Positions 54,072-62,652 of a DNA stretch of 64,000 nucleotides are shown piece after piece. The number at the start of each line of letters is the position of its first letter. The first letter of the stretch is position 1. Position numbers and translations under genes: made by a program. Location of the stretch: assembly GCF_041200145.1 (NCBI RefSeq), contig NZ_CP165734.1, forward strand, positions 372,001-436,000, given 5' to 3'. The stretch comes from Bradyrhizobium sp. LLZ17. GTDB taxonomy: Bacteria > Pseudomonadota > Alphaproteobacteria > Rhizobiales > Xanthobacteraceae. The notes beneath the pieces were generated by a model, which made no database searches, was not told the DNA's origin, and saw nothing but the letters and a program-made list of their open reading frames with translations.

Positions 54072-55202
54072 TCATTCCAGGGTGGCCAACAGTCCCGCCA
54101 TCAGGCGGCCGCGTTCGGCGAGGCTCTCGACCTCGATATATTCCTCCAGGGTGTGGGCATTGCCGCCACGCACGCCGAGGCCATCGAGTGTCGGGATGCC
54201 CATTGCGCCGGTGAAATTACCATCAGAGCCGCCCCCGGAGCTCGCATGCGGCAGCTCAGTGCCGAGCGATTTGGCGACGCCGCGCGCCTTTTCATAGAGC
54301 GCCATGGTCCCGGCATCCGGCTCCCAGACTGGCCGCGTGACGCCGCGCGTCACCTTGAAGCTCACGTCATTGCTGGTGCCGGACAACGCCAGCATCCGCT
54401 CGACGCCGCGGTCGAGATCGGCCTGGCGCTTCGCCATCGAGAGCGCCTCGCCGGTGGCGGTCGTGGCAACGCAATTGACCCATTGGCCGCCATGCACGAC
54501 GCCGACCGAGAAGGTGCAGTCCTCGGTCGTCATCGCGTCGATCGCAAGAATCTGCCGCGCCATCTCGCGGATCGCCGAGCGTCCCGCCGACAATGTCGCG
54601 CCCGCGTGACTTGGCCGTCCGGTCGCCTCTAAATTGAATCGCGCAATGGCGTAACGTCCGGTGGTGACACCGTTGTCAGCGCGTCCGGGTTCCGGCACCA
54701 ACACATATTTGTTGCGCGCAGCTTCCGCCTCGATGATGTCGCGGGTCGAGGGCGTGCCGACTTCCTCGTCCGGGGTGAACAGCACGGTGATCGGCAGCGG
54801 TGTCGTGAAGGAAGCGCGCGCGAGCTGCCGGATCGCTTCCAGCGAGAGATAGTTGCCGCCCTTCATGTCGTAGATGCCGGGGCCGTAGCATTTGTTGCCT
54901 TCGCGCCGCCATTTCAGCTTCTCGATGGTGCCGACGGGGTGAACGGTATCCATGTGCCCGGCGATCAAGATTCCCGGCTCACCCTGCTTCGGATGCGGGA
55001 AACGCGCGCGGACGACGCCGCCAAAGCCTTGGCGGCCGGCGATGCGTTCGATCGTCGCACCCATGATCGCCATGTCCCGCGCTGCAATGTCGAGCATGCG
55101 GTTGACCGCGTTCGCGTCCCAGGTCGGGCTTTCGCACTCCACCCAATTGTGCAGACCCTGGAGCATGGCGTCGGAATCAAAGGGAAGATTGGCTGGATTC
55201 AT
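54072..55202 (-). CDS. M20-family carboxypeptidase (glutamate carboxypeptidase-like)
   Basis: 376 residues from ATG 55202; the frame is open to 55415 but the longer form is not family-like. LQGLHNWVECESPTWDANAV, ILIAGHMDTVHPVGTIEKLK, GPGIYDMKGGNYLSLEAIRQ, LFTPDEEVGTPSTRDIIEAE and SSGGGSDGNFTGAMGIPTLD hold the zinc ligands and the catalytic Glu pair. CPG2-type enzymes remove C-terminal glutamate or other residues from peptides and folates. It is divergent from the peptide-binding protein gene, 271 bases away, fitting a peptide-use role. Confidence 0.92.
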   Translation of the reverse strand: MNPANLPFDSDAMLQGLHNWVECESPTWDANAVNRMLDIAARDMAIMGATIERIAGRQGFGGVVRARFPHPKQGEPGILIAGHMDTVHPVGTIEKLKWRREGNKCYGPGIYDMKGGNYLSLEAIRQLARASFTTPLPITVLFTPDEEVGTPSTRDIIEAEAARNKYVLVPEPGRADNGVTTGRYAIARFNLEATGRPSHAGATLSAGRSAIREMARQILAIDAMTTEDCTFSVGVVHGGQWVNCVATTATGEALSMAKRQADLDRGVERMLALSGTSNDVSFKVTRGVTRPVWEPDAGTMALYEKARGVAKSLGTELPHASSGGGSDGNFTGAMGIPTLDGLGVRGGNAHTLEEYIEVESLAERGRLMAGLLATLE

Positions 55203-55473
55203 CGGAAGGTCTCTCAAGCTTTGAAAGATGAAGCGCGCATCGCACCCGCGAAAGCTAGGACAAGGGGACAGCGTTGTAGAGCTAATCCGTTGCTTGCGGA
55301 GCCCCATGCGCGCGCCGCCGTGGACTGCAGCGAAACCGGATTGACGCGCTCGACGCTGTCTGCAAGTCTCGAAAAGATAAAGGCATTGCATGAGGTTAGT
55401 TCGCCTAAAGAACAATCCGAATGCTCAACCAATAACCTGCCTTTGACCGGTTTCACGTCAGGAGAAACTTTCA

Positions 55474-57084
55474 ATGTTCGATTTGATGCGCATGGGGCGT
55501 CGCGCGTTCGCCTCCAAGCTTGCGCTGTCGGTCCTCGCGCTCTCGACCGTGCTGGCCTCGCCAGTGCTTGCGGCCGGCAAGACCATCACCGCCGTGATGC
55601 ATTCCGATCTCCGCATCATCGATCCGATCTTCACGACCGCCTACATCGCGCGCGACCACGGCTACATGGTTTACGACACGCTGATCGCGACGGACGCAAA
55701 CTTCAAGATCCAGCCGCAGATGGCGGACTGGAAGATCTCCGACGACAAGCTCACCTACACCTTCACGCTGCGTGACGGTCTGAAGTGGCATGACGGCGCA
55801 CCGGTGACGGCGGAAGACTGCGTCGCTTCGCTGAAGCGCTGGGCTGCGGTCGACGGCATGGGCCAGCAGATGATGCAGTTCACTGCGAGCATCGAGGCGA
55901 CCGACGCCAAGACCATCACGTTGAAGCTGAAGGAGCCTTACTCGCTGGTGCTGGAATCGATCGGCAAGCCGTCTTCGCGCGTGGCCTTCATGATGCCGAA
56001 GCGTCTGGCCGAGACGCCGCCGGACAAGCAGATCCCCGAGCAGATCGGCTCCGGCCCGTTCAAGTTCGTGCAGAGTGAATTCCAGCCCGGCGTGAAGGCG
56101 GTCTACGTCAAGAACACCGACTATGTGCCGCGCAAGGAGCCGCCGAGCTGGACCGCCGGCGGCAAGGTGGTGAAGGTCGATCGCGTCGAGTGGATCACCA
56201 TGCCGGATGCGCAGACCGCGGTGAACGCGCTGCAATCGGGCGACATCGACTTCATGGAAGTGCCGCCGTGGGATCTCCTGCCCGTGCTTGAAGGCAATTC
56301 CGACGTCAAGGTCGAGACGCTGAACAAGTTCGGCTACCAGACGCTCGGGCGTATGAACTTCCTCTATCCGCCCTTCGACAATCCGAAGATCCGCCGTGCA
56401 GCGCTTCTGGCGATGAACCAGAAGGACGTGCTCGACGCGCTGGTCGGCAATCCCAAATACTACAAGATCTGTGGTGCCTTCTTCATCTGCGACACCCCGT
56501 TCGCGACCGATGTCGGATCCGAATCGCTGGTCAAGGGCAACGGCATGGCGGAAGCCAAGAAGCTGCTTGCCGAGTCCGGCTATGACGGTACGCCCGTCGT
56601 GGTCATGGTGCCCGGTGACGTCGTGACTTTGAAGGCGCAGCCAACTGTCGCGGTGCAGCTGCTCCGTGAAGCCGGCTTCAAGGTCGACGCGCAGGCGACC
56701 GATTGGCAGACGGTGGTGAGCCGTCGTGCCAGCCAGAAGCCCCCGAAGGACGGCGGCTGGAACATGTTCTTCACCAACTGGGTCAGCGCCGACGTCTCCA
56801 ACCCGATCTCCAATCTCTCGATCGGCGGGCAGGGCAAGAAGGGCGGCTGGTTCGGTTGGGCGGAAGATGCCAAGATCGAGAAGCTCAAGGACGACTTCGT
56901 CCGCGCTGCCTCGCTGGACGATCAGAAGAAGATCGCGACCGAGATCCAGAAGGAAGCCTATGATCAGGTGATCTACATTCCGCTCGGCCAGTATCTGGCG
57001 CCGAGCGCGTGGCGGAAGTCGCTGAGCGGTGTGCTCGACGGTCCGGCGACCCCGGTGTTCTGGAACATCGACAAGTCGGAGTAA
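55474..57084 (+). CDS. Peptide ABC transporter substrate-binding protein (SBP_bac_5)
   Basis: 536 residues, with a signal peptide whose RMGRRAFASKLALSVLALST has a twin Arg, so either Sec or Tat export is possible. Family blocks: LRIIDPIFTTAYIARDHGYM, YTFTLRDGLKWHDGAPVTAE, KPSSRVAFMMPKRLAET and GSGPFKFVQSEFQPG. SD CAGGAG precedes ATG 55474. It binds peptides or related compounds in the periplasm for the DppBCD/F importer encoded divergently. A strong terminator follows the gene. Confidence 0.94.
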   Translation: MFDLMRMGRRAFASKLALSVLALSTVLASPVLAAGKTITAVMHSDLRIIDPIFTTAYIARDHGYMVYDTLIATDANFKIQPQMADWKISDDKLTYTFTLRDGLKWHDGAPVTAEDCVASLKRWAAVDGMGQQMMQFTASIEATDAKTITLKLKEPYSLVLESIGKPSSRVAFMMPKRLAETPPDKQIPEQIGSGPFKFVQSEFQPGVKAVYVKNTDYVPRKEPPSWTAGGKVVKVDRVEWITMPDAQTAVNALQSGDIDFMEVPPWDLLPVLEGNSDVKVETLNKFGYQTLGRMNFLYPPFDNPKIRRAALLAMNQKDVLDALVGNPKYYKICGAFFICDTPFATDVGSESLVKGNGMAEAKKLLAESGYDGTPVVVMVPGDVVTLKAQPTVAVQLLREAGFKVDAQATDWQTVVSRRASQKPPKDGGWNMFFTNWVSADVSNPISNLSIGGQGKKGGWFGWAEDAKIEKLKDDFVRAASLDDQKKIATEIQKEAYDQVIYIPLGQYLAPSAWRKSLSGVLDGPATPVFWNIDKSE

Positions 57085-57134
57085 GGCAACGCCGACTAGA
57101 AACAGGGCGTCCTGCCCTTCGTCCCATCGTCACG

Positions 57135-57169
57135 CGGCGCCGCTATCATCAGCGGCGCCGTTGTCTTTT
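57135..57169 (+). terminator. Rho-independent terminator of the binding-protein gene
   Basis: CGGCGCCGCT (57135-57144) and AGCGGCGCCG (57151-57160) pair perfectly over 10 bp with an ATCATC loop. TTGTCTTTT follows at 57161-57169. It lies 50 bases past the stop codon. Confidence 0.88.
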
Positions 57170-57248
57170 GCGGGCGTTGTGCCGCAGGCCTCTGAGCTTT
57201 GACCGTTCAAGTCTGCGATTGTTGCTATTTGTTTCCAATCTGACCTAG

Positions 57249-58922
57249 ATGGTCCGTCGTCAGACGACTTGCTTTCCCTCCCTCGATTCGAATCCCGTGC
57301 CGATCGATTTTGCATTCCAGGCGATGGCCGAACGATCAGATCGCGCCCCGGCGCTCTGGCGGCGGCCATTGCTGCGTTGGCTCGAGGGTGTCGAGGCGGG
57401 CTGGGCGGTGCCGTTGCTGCTGGTCTGTTTCGTTGCGGTCTGGACGCTTTACCTCGCCGTCGCCTATGCCGGCGGCGGCCTGCATCCCGACACGCTCGAG
57501 GCCTGGACGCTGGGACGGAATTTCGCGTGGGGCTATCTCAAGCATCCGCCGCTGATGGGTTGGAGTGCCGCGGCCTGGACCGCGGTGTTTCCGCTCAGCG
57601 ACTGGTCACTGCAACTGATGGCGATGGCCAATGCCGGGCTTGCGCTGTTCTTCGTCGATCTGGTCTCGCGGCAGTTCGTGAGCGGGCACAAGCGCATCCT
57701 GGTGCTGCTGCTTTTGATGCTGACGCCGGCCTATCAATTCCACGCCCAGCGCTTCAACGCCAACGCCGTGCTGCTCGCGGTCTGGCCGCTGGCGACCTGG
57801 TGTTTCCTGCGCGCTTTCGAGACCCGCAGCACGTTCTGGGCGGTTGCGGCCGGTTGCACAACGGCGCTGGCAATGGTCGGCAAATACTATTCAGTGTTCC
57901 TGGTGGCGAGCTTCGCGTTTGCCGCACTGGCCCATCCGGCGCGACGCGCCTATTTCACCTCTGCGTCACCCTGGATCTCCGTCGTCACCGGGCTTGCTGT
58001 GCTGTCGCCGCACATCCATTGGCTCGCAACCACGGGCGCCTCGACCTTCACCTATGCGCTGACCCACGCCAACGGCAATACGGTGAGCTCGCTCAGTGAC
58101 GTGAAGAACTTCCTGTTGGGCCTTTTGGCCGCCATGAGCGCGGCGGCGATCGTTTGGGTGCTCATCGCGGGGACGCGGCTGAAGCAGTTTCCGGCTGACT
58201 TCGCTGCCATGAGCCCGGGCCTGCGGCTTCTCGTCTACGTCTCGATTGGCACAATCGTGCTGCCGGTCGTGACGTCGCTCGCGATGGGCACCGATCTGCC
58301 CTCGCTGTGGGCGTTGCAGGGGCTGTTCCTGTTTGTGGTGCCGGTCGTGTGCGGCACCGGTTACCCGATCGAGCGATTCTACACCGTCAACCTCGCGGTC
58401 GTCACGGTAGTCGTCGCGGCTGCAGCCGTGTTCATTGCCGCGCCGATCCACGCGGCGTACCGCAACAGTCAGGGCTACGAAGAGGGCCGCAATTTCTATG
58501 CGCCGGCCGCGATCGAGCTCACCCGGCAATGGCGTGAACTGACCGGCGAGCCGCTTGGCGCCGTGAGCGGCGACGATTCGCTGGCGTTCGCCACGGCCTT
58601 CTACAGCCCGGATCACCCGCATTACGCGCGGCCCCTCGCGCATCAAGACGAATGGGGGCTACCGCGCAAGACGACGCTCCATCGCGGCTGGGCCGCGCTC
58701 TGCTTCCGTGACCAGGACGATTGTGGTCGCTGGATGGAATGGGTGTCCTCGCGCGCCGGAAATTTTGTCAGGCGCGAATTCACGGTGCAGGCGTCACTGT
58801 GGGGAAAATCCGGTTTGGCGCGCGACGTGGTGGTGCTGATGGTGCCGCCACGTGCGAACAGGGACGTATCGCCTGAAAGCGCCGCACAGGATTTCAGCGC
58901 CAGCAAGCGCAGTTCGGACTAG
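57249..58922 (+). CDS. GT39-family (ArnT-like) membrane glycosyltransferase
   Basis: 557 residues from ATG 57249 or about 532 from ATG 57324 (MAERSDRAPALW). A first helix (VPLLLVCFVAVWTLYLAVAY) is followed by the catalytic loop GGGLHPDTLEAWTLGRNFAW with GYLKHPPLMGW, as in GT39/PMT enzymes (Asp-Glu pattern weaker than in the enzyme at 14694). About ten more helices follow, with a C-terminal soluble part (YSPDHPHYARPLAHQDEWGL). It would transfer a sugar from a lipid carrier at the periplasmic face. Acceptor unknown; no donor synthase adjoins it. Confidence 0.85.
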   Translation: MVRRQTTCFPSLDSNPVPIDFAFQAMAERSDRAPALWRRPLLRWLEGVEAGWAVPLLLVCFVAVWTLYLAVAYAGGGLHPDTLEAWTLGRNFAWGYLKHPPLMGWSAAAWTAVFPLSDWSLQLMAMANAGLALFFVDLVSRQFVSGHKRILVLLLLMLTPAYQFHAQRFNANAVLLAVWPLATWCFLRAFETRSTFWAVAAGCTTALAMVGKYYSVFLVASFAFAALAHPARRAYFTSASPWISVVTGLAVLSPHIHWLATTGASTFTYALTHANGNTVSSLSDVKNFLLGLLAAMSAAAIVWVLIAGTRLKQFPADFAAMSPGLRLLVYVSIGTIVLPVVTSLAMGTDLPSLWALQGLFLFVVPVVCGTGYPIERFYTVNLAVVTVVVAAAAVFIAAPIHAAYRNSQGYEEGRNFYAPAAIELTRQWRELTGEPLGAVSGDDSLAFATAFYSPDHPHYARPLAHQDEWGLPRKTTLHRGWAALCFRDQDDCGRWMEWVSSRAGNFVRREFTVQASLWGKSGLARDVVVLMVPPRANRDVSPESAAQDFSASKRSSD

Positions 58923-58930
58923 AGCGCATC

Positions 58931-59062
58931 TCAGCAGTGGCTGTCGCGAACGCCCTCAAGCCCCTCGCTGGCGAACGGCGGCGTGACGGGCTGCTCTGCG
59001 GGCGTACCCTGCGTCTCAGGCACGTCCGTCTCTTGATCGGCTTCGTTGAGTTCCGGTTCCAT
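58931..59062 (-). CDS. Small acidic hypothetical protein
   Basis: 43 residues from ATG 59062, rich in Glu, Asp, Pro and Thr (MEPELNEADQETDVPETQGT) with a C-terminal Cys. It follows the Bcr/CflA gene on the same strand by 53 bases; AAAGG is about 10 bases before the ATG. No family is recognised. Composition is unlike the usual shadow ORF, which is Arg- and Ala-rich, but the length allows no firm call. Confidence 0.35.
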   Translation of the reverse strand: MEPELNEADQETDVPETQGTPAEQPVTPPFASEGLEGVRDSHC

Positions 59063-59115
59063 AAGGCGGCCTTTCGAATTGCTGCAGGACAACATCGAAA
59101 AGCGCGCGTCGTTCC

Positions 59116-60375
59116 TCACGCGATGGCGCGATGATGCGGCTTGAATAGCTGCCCCTTCTCCACGACCAGCACGATGACCAATGCGGCAAGCGTGGACAGG
59201 AAGAAGCCGACCGAGAACGGAAGCAAGGTTCCGTCAAAGCTTTGACCGATCGCCGTGCCGACCACGATGCCGATCAGCGTCGTGATCGAGCCGTAGAGCG
59301 AGGACGCGGTGCCGGCGATGTGGCCCTGCGGCTCCATCGCCAGCGCGGTAAAATTCGCGACCATCATGCCGAACGAAAACCTCATCAGGGCCGACAGCAC
59401 CATGAACAGGGCAAGCGGCAGCATGCCGAGGCTTTCCGTCAGCAGCATCACGCCGGCCACAGCGGTATAGAGCGTCAGCGCACCGTGCGAGATCACACGC
59501 ATGCCGAGGGTCCCGACAAACCGCGCGTTGAGGAAGCCGGCAATGGCGGTGCCGGCCGCGATCGCGGCGAAGGCGAGCGGGAAGTATTGGCCGAGGTGGT
59601 AGATGCCGGTGAAAACCTGCTGCGCGGAGAACACATAGGCGAACAGCGCGCCCATGACGCTGCCGGCCGCCGTCGCATAGCCGATGGTCTGTCGATTGGT
59701 GACGGTCTGGCGAAAGGCTGAGAGCACGTCGGCAGGTGCAAGCGACCTGCGCTCCGATTCGGGCAACGTCTCCGGCAGCCGCCACACGCTCCACGCCAGC
59801 GCCAGCAGGCCATAGAACATCAGCACGACGAAGATGCCGCGCCACTGCGTCACCAGCAGCACCGCTTGTCCGAACGAGGGCGCGATCACGGGCACCGCGA
59901 TGAACACCATCATCGCCAGCGACATCACGCTCGCCATGCGGCGGCCGGCGTAACAATCACGCACGATCGAGGTCGCGATCACGCGCGTTGCCGAGGTGCC
60001 GAGCCCCTGCAGCGCGCGGGCGAGCAGCAGTGTCTCGAACGAGGGCGCCGCGACCGCAAGCACGCTCGCGACCGCATAGACCGCCATGCCGCCGAGCAGC
60101 ACCGGGCGCCGGCCGAACCGGTCGGACAGCGGCCCCATCACGAACTGGCCCGCGCCAAAACCGATCAGGAAGGTCGACAGCACGAGTTGGAGATGGTTGG
60201 CGTTGGGAATGTCGAAGGCGGCGCCGATATTGGGCAGCGCCGGCAGCATCATGTCCATCGCGAGCGGATTCAGCGCCATGATGGACGCGATCACGATGAC
60301 GAATTCGGGAAAGCCCATCGGACGGTGTCCCGCGGACACCCAGTCATCGGCATTGATGTCGGACAAGAAGCTCAC
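59116..60375 (-). CDS. Bcr/CflA-family multidrug MFS carrier
   Basis: 419 residues with 12 helices. The start region is FVIVIASIMALNPLAMDMML, PALPNIGAAFDIPNANHLQL, then GPLSDRFGRRPVLLGGMAVY, the family loop. It exports drugs or metabolites with protons. The gene reads away from the DUF2029-like gene; the small acidic frame may be its second gene. No regulator adjoins it. Confidence 0.93.
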   Translation of the reverse strand: MSFLSDINADDWVSAGHRPMGFPEFVIVIASIMALNPLAMDMMLPALPNIGAAFDIPNANHLQLVLSTFLIGFGAGQFVMGPLSDRFGRRPVLLGGMAVYAVASVLAVAAPSFETLLLARALQGLGTSATRVIATSIVRDCYAGRRMASVMSLAMMVFIAVPVIAPSFGQAVLLVTQWRGIFVVLMFYGLLALAWSVWRLPETLPESERRSLAPADVLSAFRQTVTNRQTIGYATAAGSVMGALFAYVFSAQQVFTGIYHLGQYFPLAFAAIAAGTAIAGFLNARFVGTLGMRVISHGALTLYTAVAGVMLLTESLGMLPLALFMVLSALMRFSFGMMVANFTALAMEPQGHIAGTASSLYGSITTLIGIVVGTAIGQSFDGTLLPFSVGFFLSTLAALVIVLVVEKGQLFKPHHRAIA

Positions 60376-60648
60376 CTCTGATTTCAGAGGCGTTATCTAT
60401 CGTCCATGCTGCAATGCACAACCCATGTTTTGGGATGGCTGTCAGGCAGGTCGGTGTCGGACAAGAATTGGTGAGGAGCCGTTGCTTCCAGACGTTGGCG
60501 GCGTTCGCGCTACTGGCTGGAAACCAAGGATTCACCATAGGGGCGGGACCGCACACGGAGGAGATGAATCCGCAACCCATCCTGTCCATTGTGCCCGGAA
60601 TGAGCGCCGGCAAGGCGCTGAGGAATCGCCGCCAAACAAGGTACCGCC

Positions 60649-61995
60649 GTGTCCGACACCACCAGTACAGCACGTTGGTTGGAGCCGCCCGCCGGCATGG
60701 CGGCGAGGCGCAACATCTGGCTTGCCTGCCTGATCGCGCTGGTGACGCTGCTGGTGCTTGGCAATCTCGCCAACGACACGGCGCTGGACGTGAGATATGG
60801 CTGGGATGTTCGCGTCAATTGCGCGGCGGTCGATGCGCATGCCGACGCGCTCGATCCTTATTTCGTCAAGAATTTGAAGGGCACGAAACTCTCTTATCCC
60901 TACCTGCCTGTGACCTTGGACGTTTTCCGCCCGCTGTGCGCGGGCGGCATTCTCGTCGGTGATCACAGGGGCGTCTTTCTGGTCCTTGCCCTGCTCTGCG
61001 GCCTGCTGCTGCCTGGTCTCGGCCGCCCGCGCAGCTTGCGGGACATCGGGCTCAGGGTGCTCTGCGCGCTCGGCGCTTTCGTCGGCTTCGAGTGGGTTTT
61101 GGCGTCGGGAAATTTTGCGATCCTGAGCGGCGTCCTGACCGCCGCCGCGCTCGCGCTTCTGCTTCGCCCGGCGATGTCTGCGGCACACGGTGATCGAGCT
61201 GACGTCCCTCGTCTCGCGGGGGCTGCATTGCTCGGTCTTGTCATGTCGTTCAAGCTGGTGTTCTGCCCGGTGCTGGCGGCGCTGTATTTCCTGCCGCTGC
61301 CGCGGCGGCGGAAAATCGTCCTGATCGCGGTGGCGGGCCTCGGCTTCGCGCTGCCGATCCTGATCTCGATCCTGTTCTATTCACAGCTGTGGTCGAGCTG
61401 GTTGCTCGCGATCACCGGAGGGATCCCAGATCAGCATTCGGTCCAGCTCGAGGAAACCAATCCGTCGCTACTGCTGCTCGCGCAAAGCGTCGTGGACCGC
61501 GTCGGCCTCCTCGACAGCAAGCCGATCGTGTTCGCCGTCTATGCGCTGGCGGCGGCCGCGTTCGTTCTCGCGCCGCTCGGGTGGTCGCTGCTGCGCGCCA
61601 TCCGCAACAATCAGGGATCGTTACTGGGCCGCCTCGACCGCTGGCTGATCGATCATCCGGATGCTGCGATGCGCGTCACCGTGCTCGCGATGTACGGGCT
61701 TTATCTCTGCTCGCCGCGCCTCAAGGAATACGCGTTTTTCGAACTGGCGGTCTATGCCGCCGTCCTCATCGTCGATCTTCCGGCCGCGGCTCTTGCGGCC
61801 GTGCTGACCATCGGCATTGCCATTCCAACGCTGGTGTCGATCACGGGGAATCCGATCGAGGGCGGTTTTGTCCAGGTCGCGGTTGCGCTGATCTGCTTCT
61901 GGATCATGCTGTTGGCACAGTTCGCGCCGTCAGCTCTGGTGGTGCGGGCAGCCGGGGTCGAACCGGCACAGCGCTTGCGCACCGAGGGATTTTAA
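60649..61995 (+). CDS. DUF2029/GT87-like membrane glycosyltransferase
   Basis: 448 residues from GTG 60649. About ten hydrophobic helices; the first loop has DVRYGWDVRVNCAAVDAHAD and then LDPYFVKNLKGTKLSYPYLP, with acidic and aromatic residues typical of polyprenol-sugar-using transferases. FEWVLASGNFAILSGVLTAA is a family-like helix. The sugar and the acceptor are unknown. The last 17 residues (VRAAGVEPAQRLRTEGF) lie opposite the 3' half of the tRNA-Leu gene, so the real C-terminus may have been extended or the stop shared. Confidence 0.75.
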   Translation: MSDTTSTARWLEPPAGMAARRNIWLACLIALVTLLVLGNLANDTALDVRYGWDVRVNCAAVDAHADALDPYFVKNLKGTKLSYPYLPVTLDVFRPLCAGGILVGDHRGVFLVLALLCGLLLPGLGRPRSLRDIGLRVLCALGAFVGFEWVLASGNFAILSGVLTAAALALLLRPAMSAAHGDRADVPRLAGAALLGLVMSFKLVFCPVLAALYFLPLPRRRKIVLIAVAGLGFALPILISILFYSQLWSSWLLAITGGIPDQHSVQLEETNPSLLLLAQSVVDRVGLLDSKPIVFAVYALAAAAFVLAPLGWSLLRAIRNNQGSLLGRLDRWLIDHPDAAMRVTVLAMYGLYLCSPRLKEYAFFELAVYAAVLIVDLPAAALAAVLTIGIAIPTLVSITGNPIEGGFVQVAVALICFWIMLLAQFAPSALVVRAAGVEPAQRLRTEGF

Positions 61996-62028
61996 GTCCC
62001 TTGCGTCTACCAATTCCGCCATGCCCGC
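61943..62028 (-). tRNA. tRNA-Leu (anticodon UAA)
   Basis: On the minus strand the acceptor arms GCGGGCA (62028-62022) and TGCCCGC (61950-61944) pair fully, with discriminator A at 61943 and an encoded CCA at 61942-61940. The D-arm region is TGGCGGAATTGGTAGACGC. The anticodon stem-loop AGGGA-CTTAAAA-TCCCT gives anticodon UAA. A long variable arm (CGGTGCGCAAGCGCTG) and a T-arm with GGTTCGACC complete a class II tRNA-Leu of 86 bases. It reads UUA and probably UUG codons. Its 3' half overlaps the end of the DUF2029-like gene on the other strand. Confidence 0.97.
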
Positions 62029-62202
62029 TTGATCCAACGAGATCAAACACTTAAGTCCTGCCCGGCGGTCTGGAATTGGCGCTTGTGGTGGCCCGGGCAG
62101 GCGGTTCTTCCTTAAGCGAGCCGGCCGCACAAGGCAAAGCCTCAATCCGGACATCTGGCCCTGCTTTAGGCATTCTCAATCCACGGGGACTATTCATCCG
62201 GC

Positions 62203-62628
62203 ATGTCTGCTTCGCCTTCCTATCGCCTGCGCCTGTGTTGCACGGCTGCCGCGCTGCTCGCGGCCGGCTTCGCGTTGCCCGGCTGCGCCAGCGTGAGCGA
62301 GACGATCGCTCCAGCCTTTGCCGATCCCGCCAGGTACGAATTGTACGACTGCAAACAGATCGAGGCCGAGCGCAAGGGGCTCGCCGCCCGCACCGCGGAG
62401 TTGCAGAGGCTGATGGACAAGGCGGAGACCGGGACTGGCGGAGCTGTGGTGTCCGAACTTGCCTATCGCAACGACTACATCGCAGTGCGCGGCTCGGCGC
62501 AGCTTGCCGAAGACGCTTGGCGCCGCAACAGGTGCCGGGAAACGCCGCCTGATGCGGTCCCAGCGGCCTCGGCGCCTCAGCGGCCGGACATCAAGCCCGC
62601 CCCGCAATCCAGAGGCACGGCTCGCTGA
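62203..62628 (+). CDS. Small hypothetical lipoprotein
   Basis: 141 residues from ATG 62203. The signal peptide (LRLCCTAAALLAAGFALPGC) ends in lipobox LPGC, so it should be lipid-anchored. The mature part is mostly one helix region (YDCKQIEAERKGLAARTAEL, QRLMDKAETG) with further Cys residues and a Pro-rich tail (PAASAPQRPDIKPAPQS). No family is recognised; a tRNA-Leu lies upstream in the other direction. Confidence 0.75.
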   Translation: MSASPSYRLRLCCTAAALLAAGFALPGCASVSETIAPAFADPARYELYDCKQIEAERKGLAARTAELQRLMDKAETGTGGAVVSELAYRNDYIAVRGSAQLAEDAWRRNRCRETPPDAVPAASAPQRPDIKPAPQSRGTAR

Positions 62629-62652
62629 GCACGCTGCGCCGGCGCTCGTGCG

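Noticed and set aside
60376..60648. Small ORF starting ATG 60564 with a good Shine-Dalgarno
   Set aside because: It overlaps the DUF2029-like gene in another frame, turns Arg-rich like a shadow, and shows no motif.
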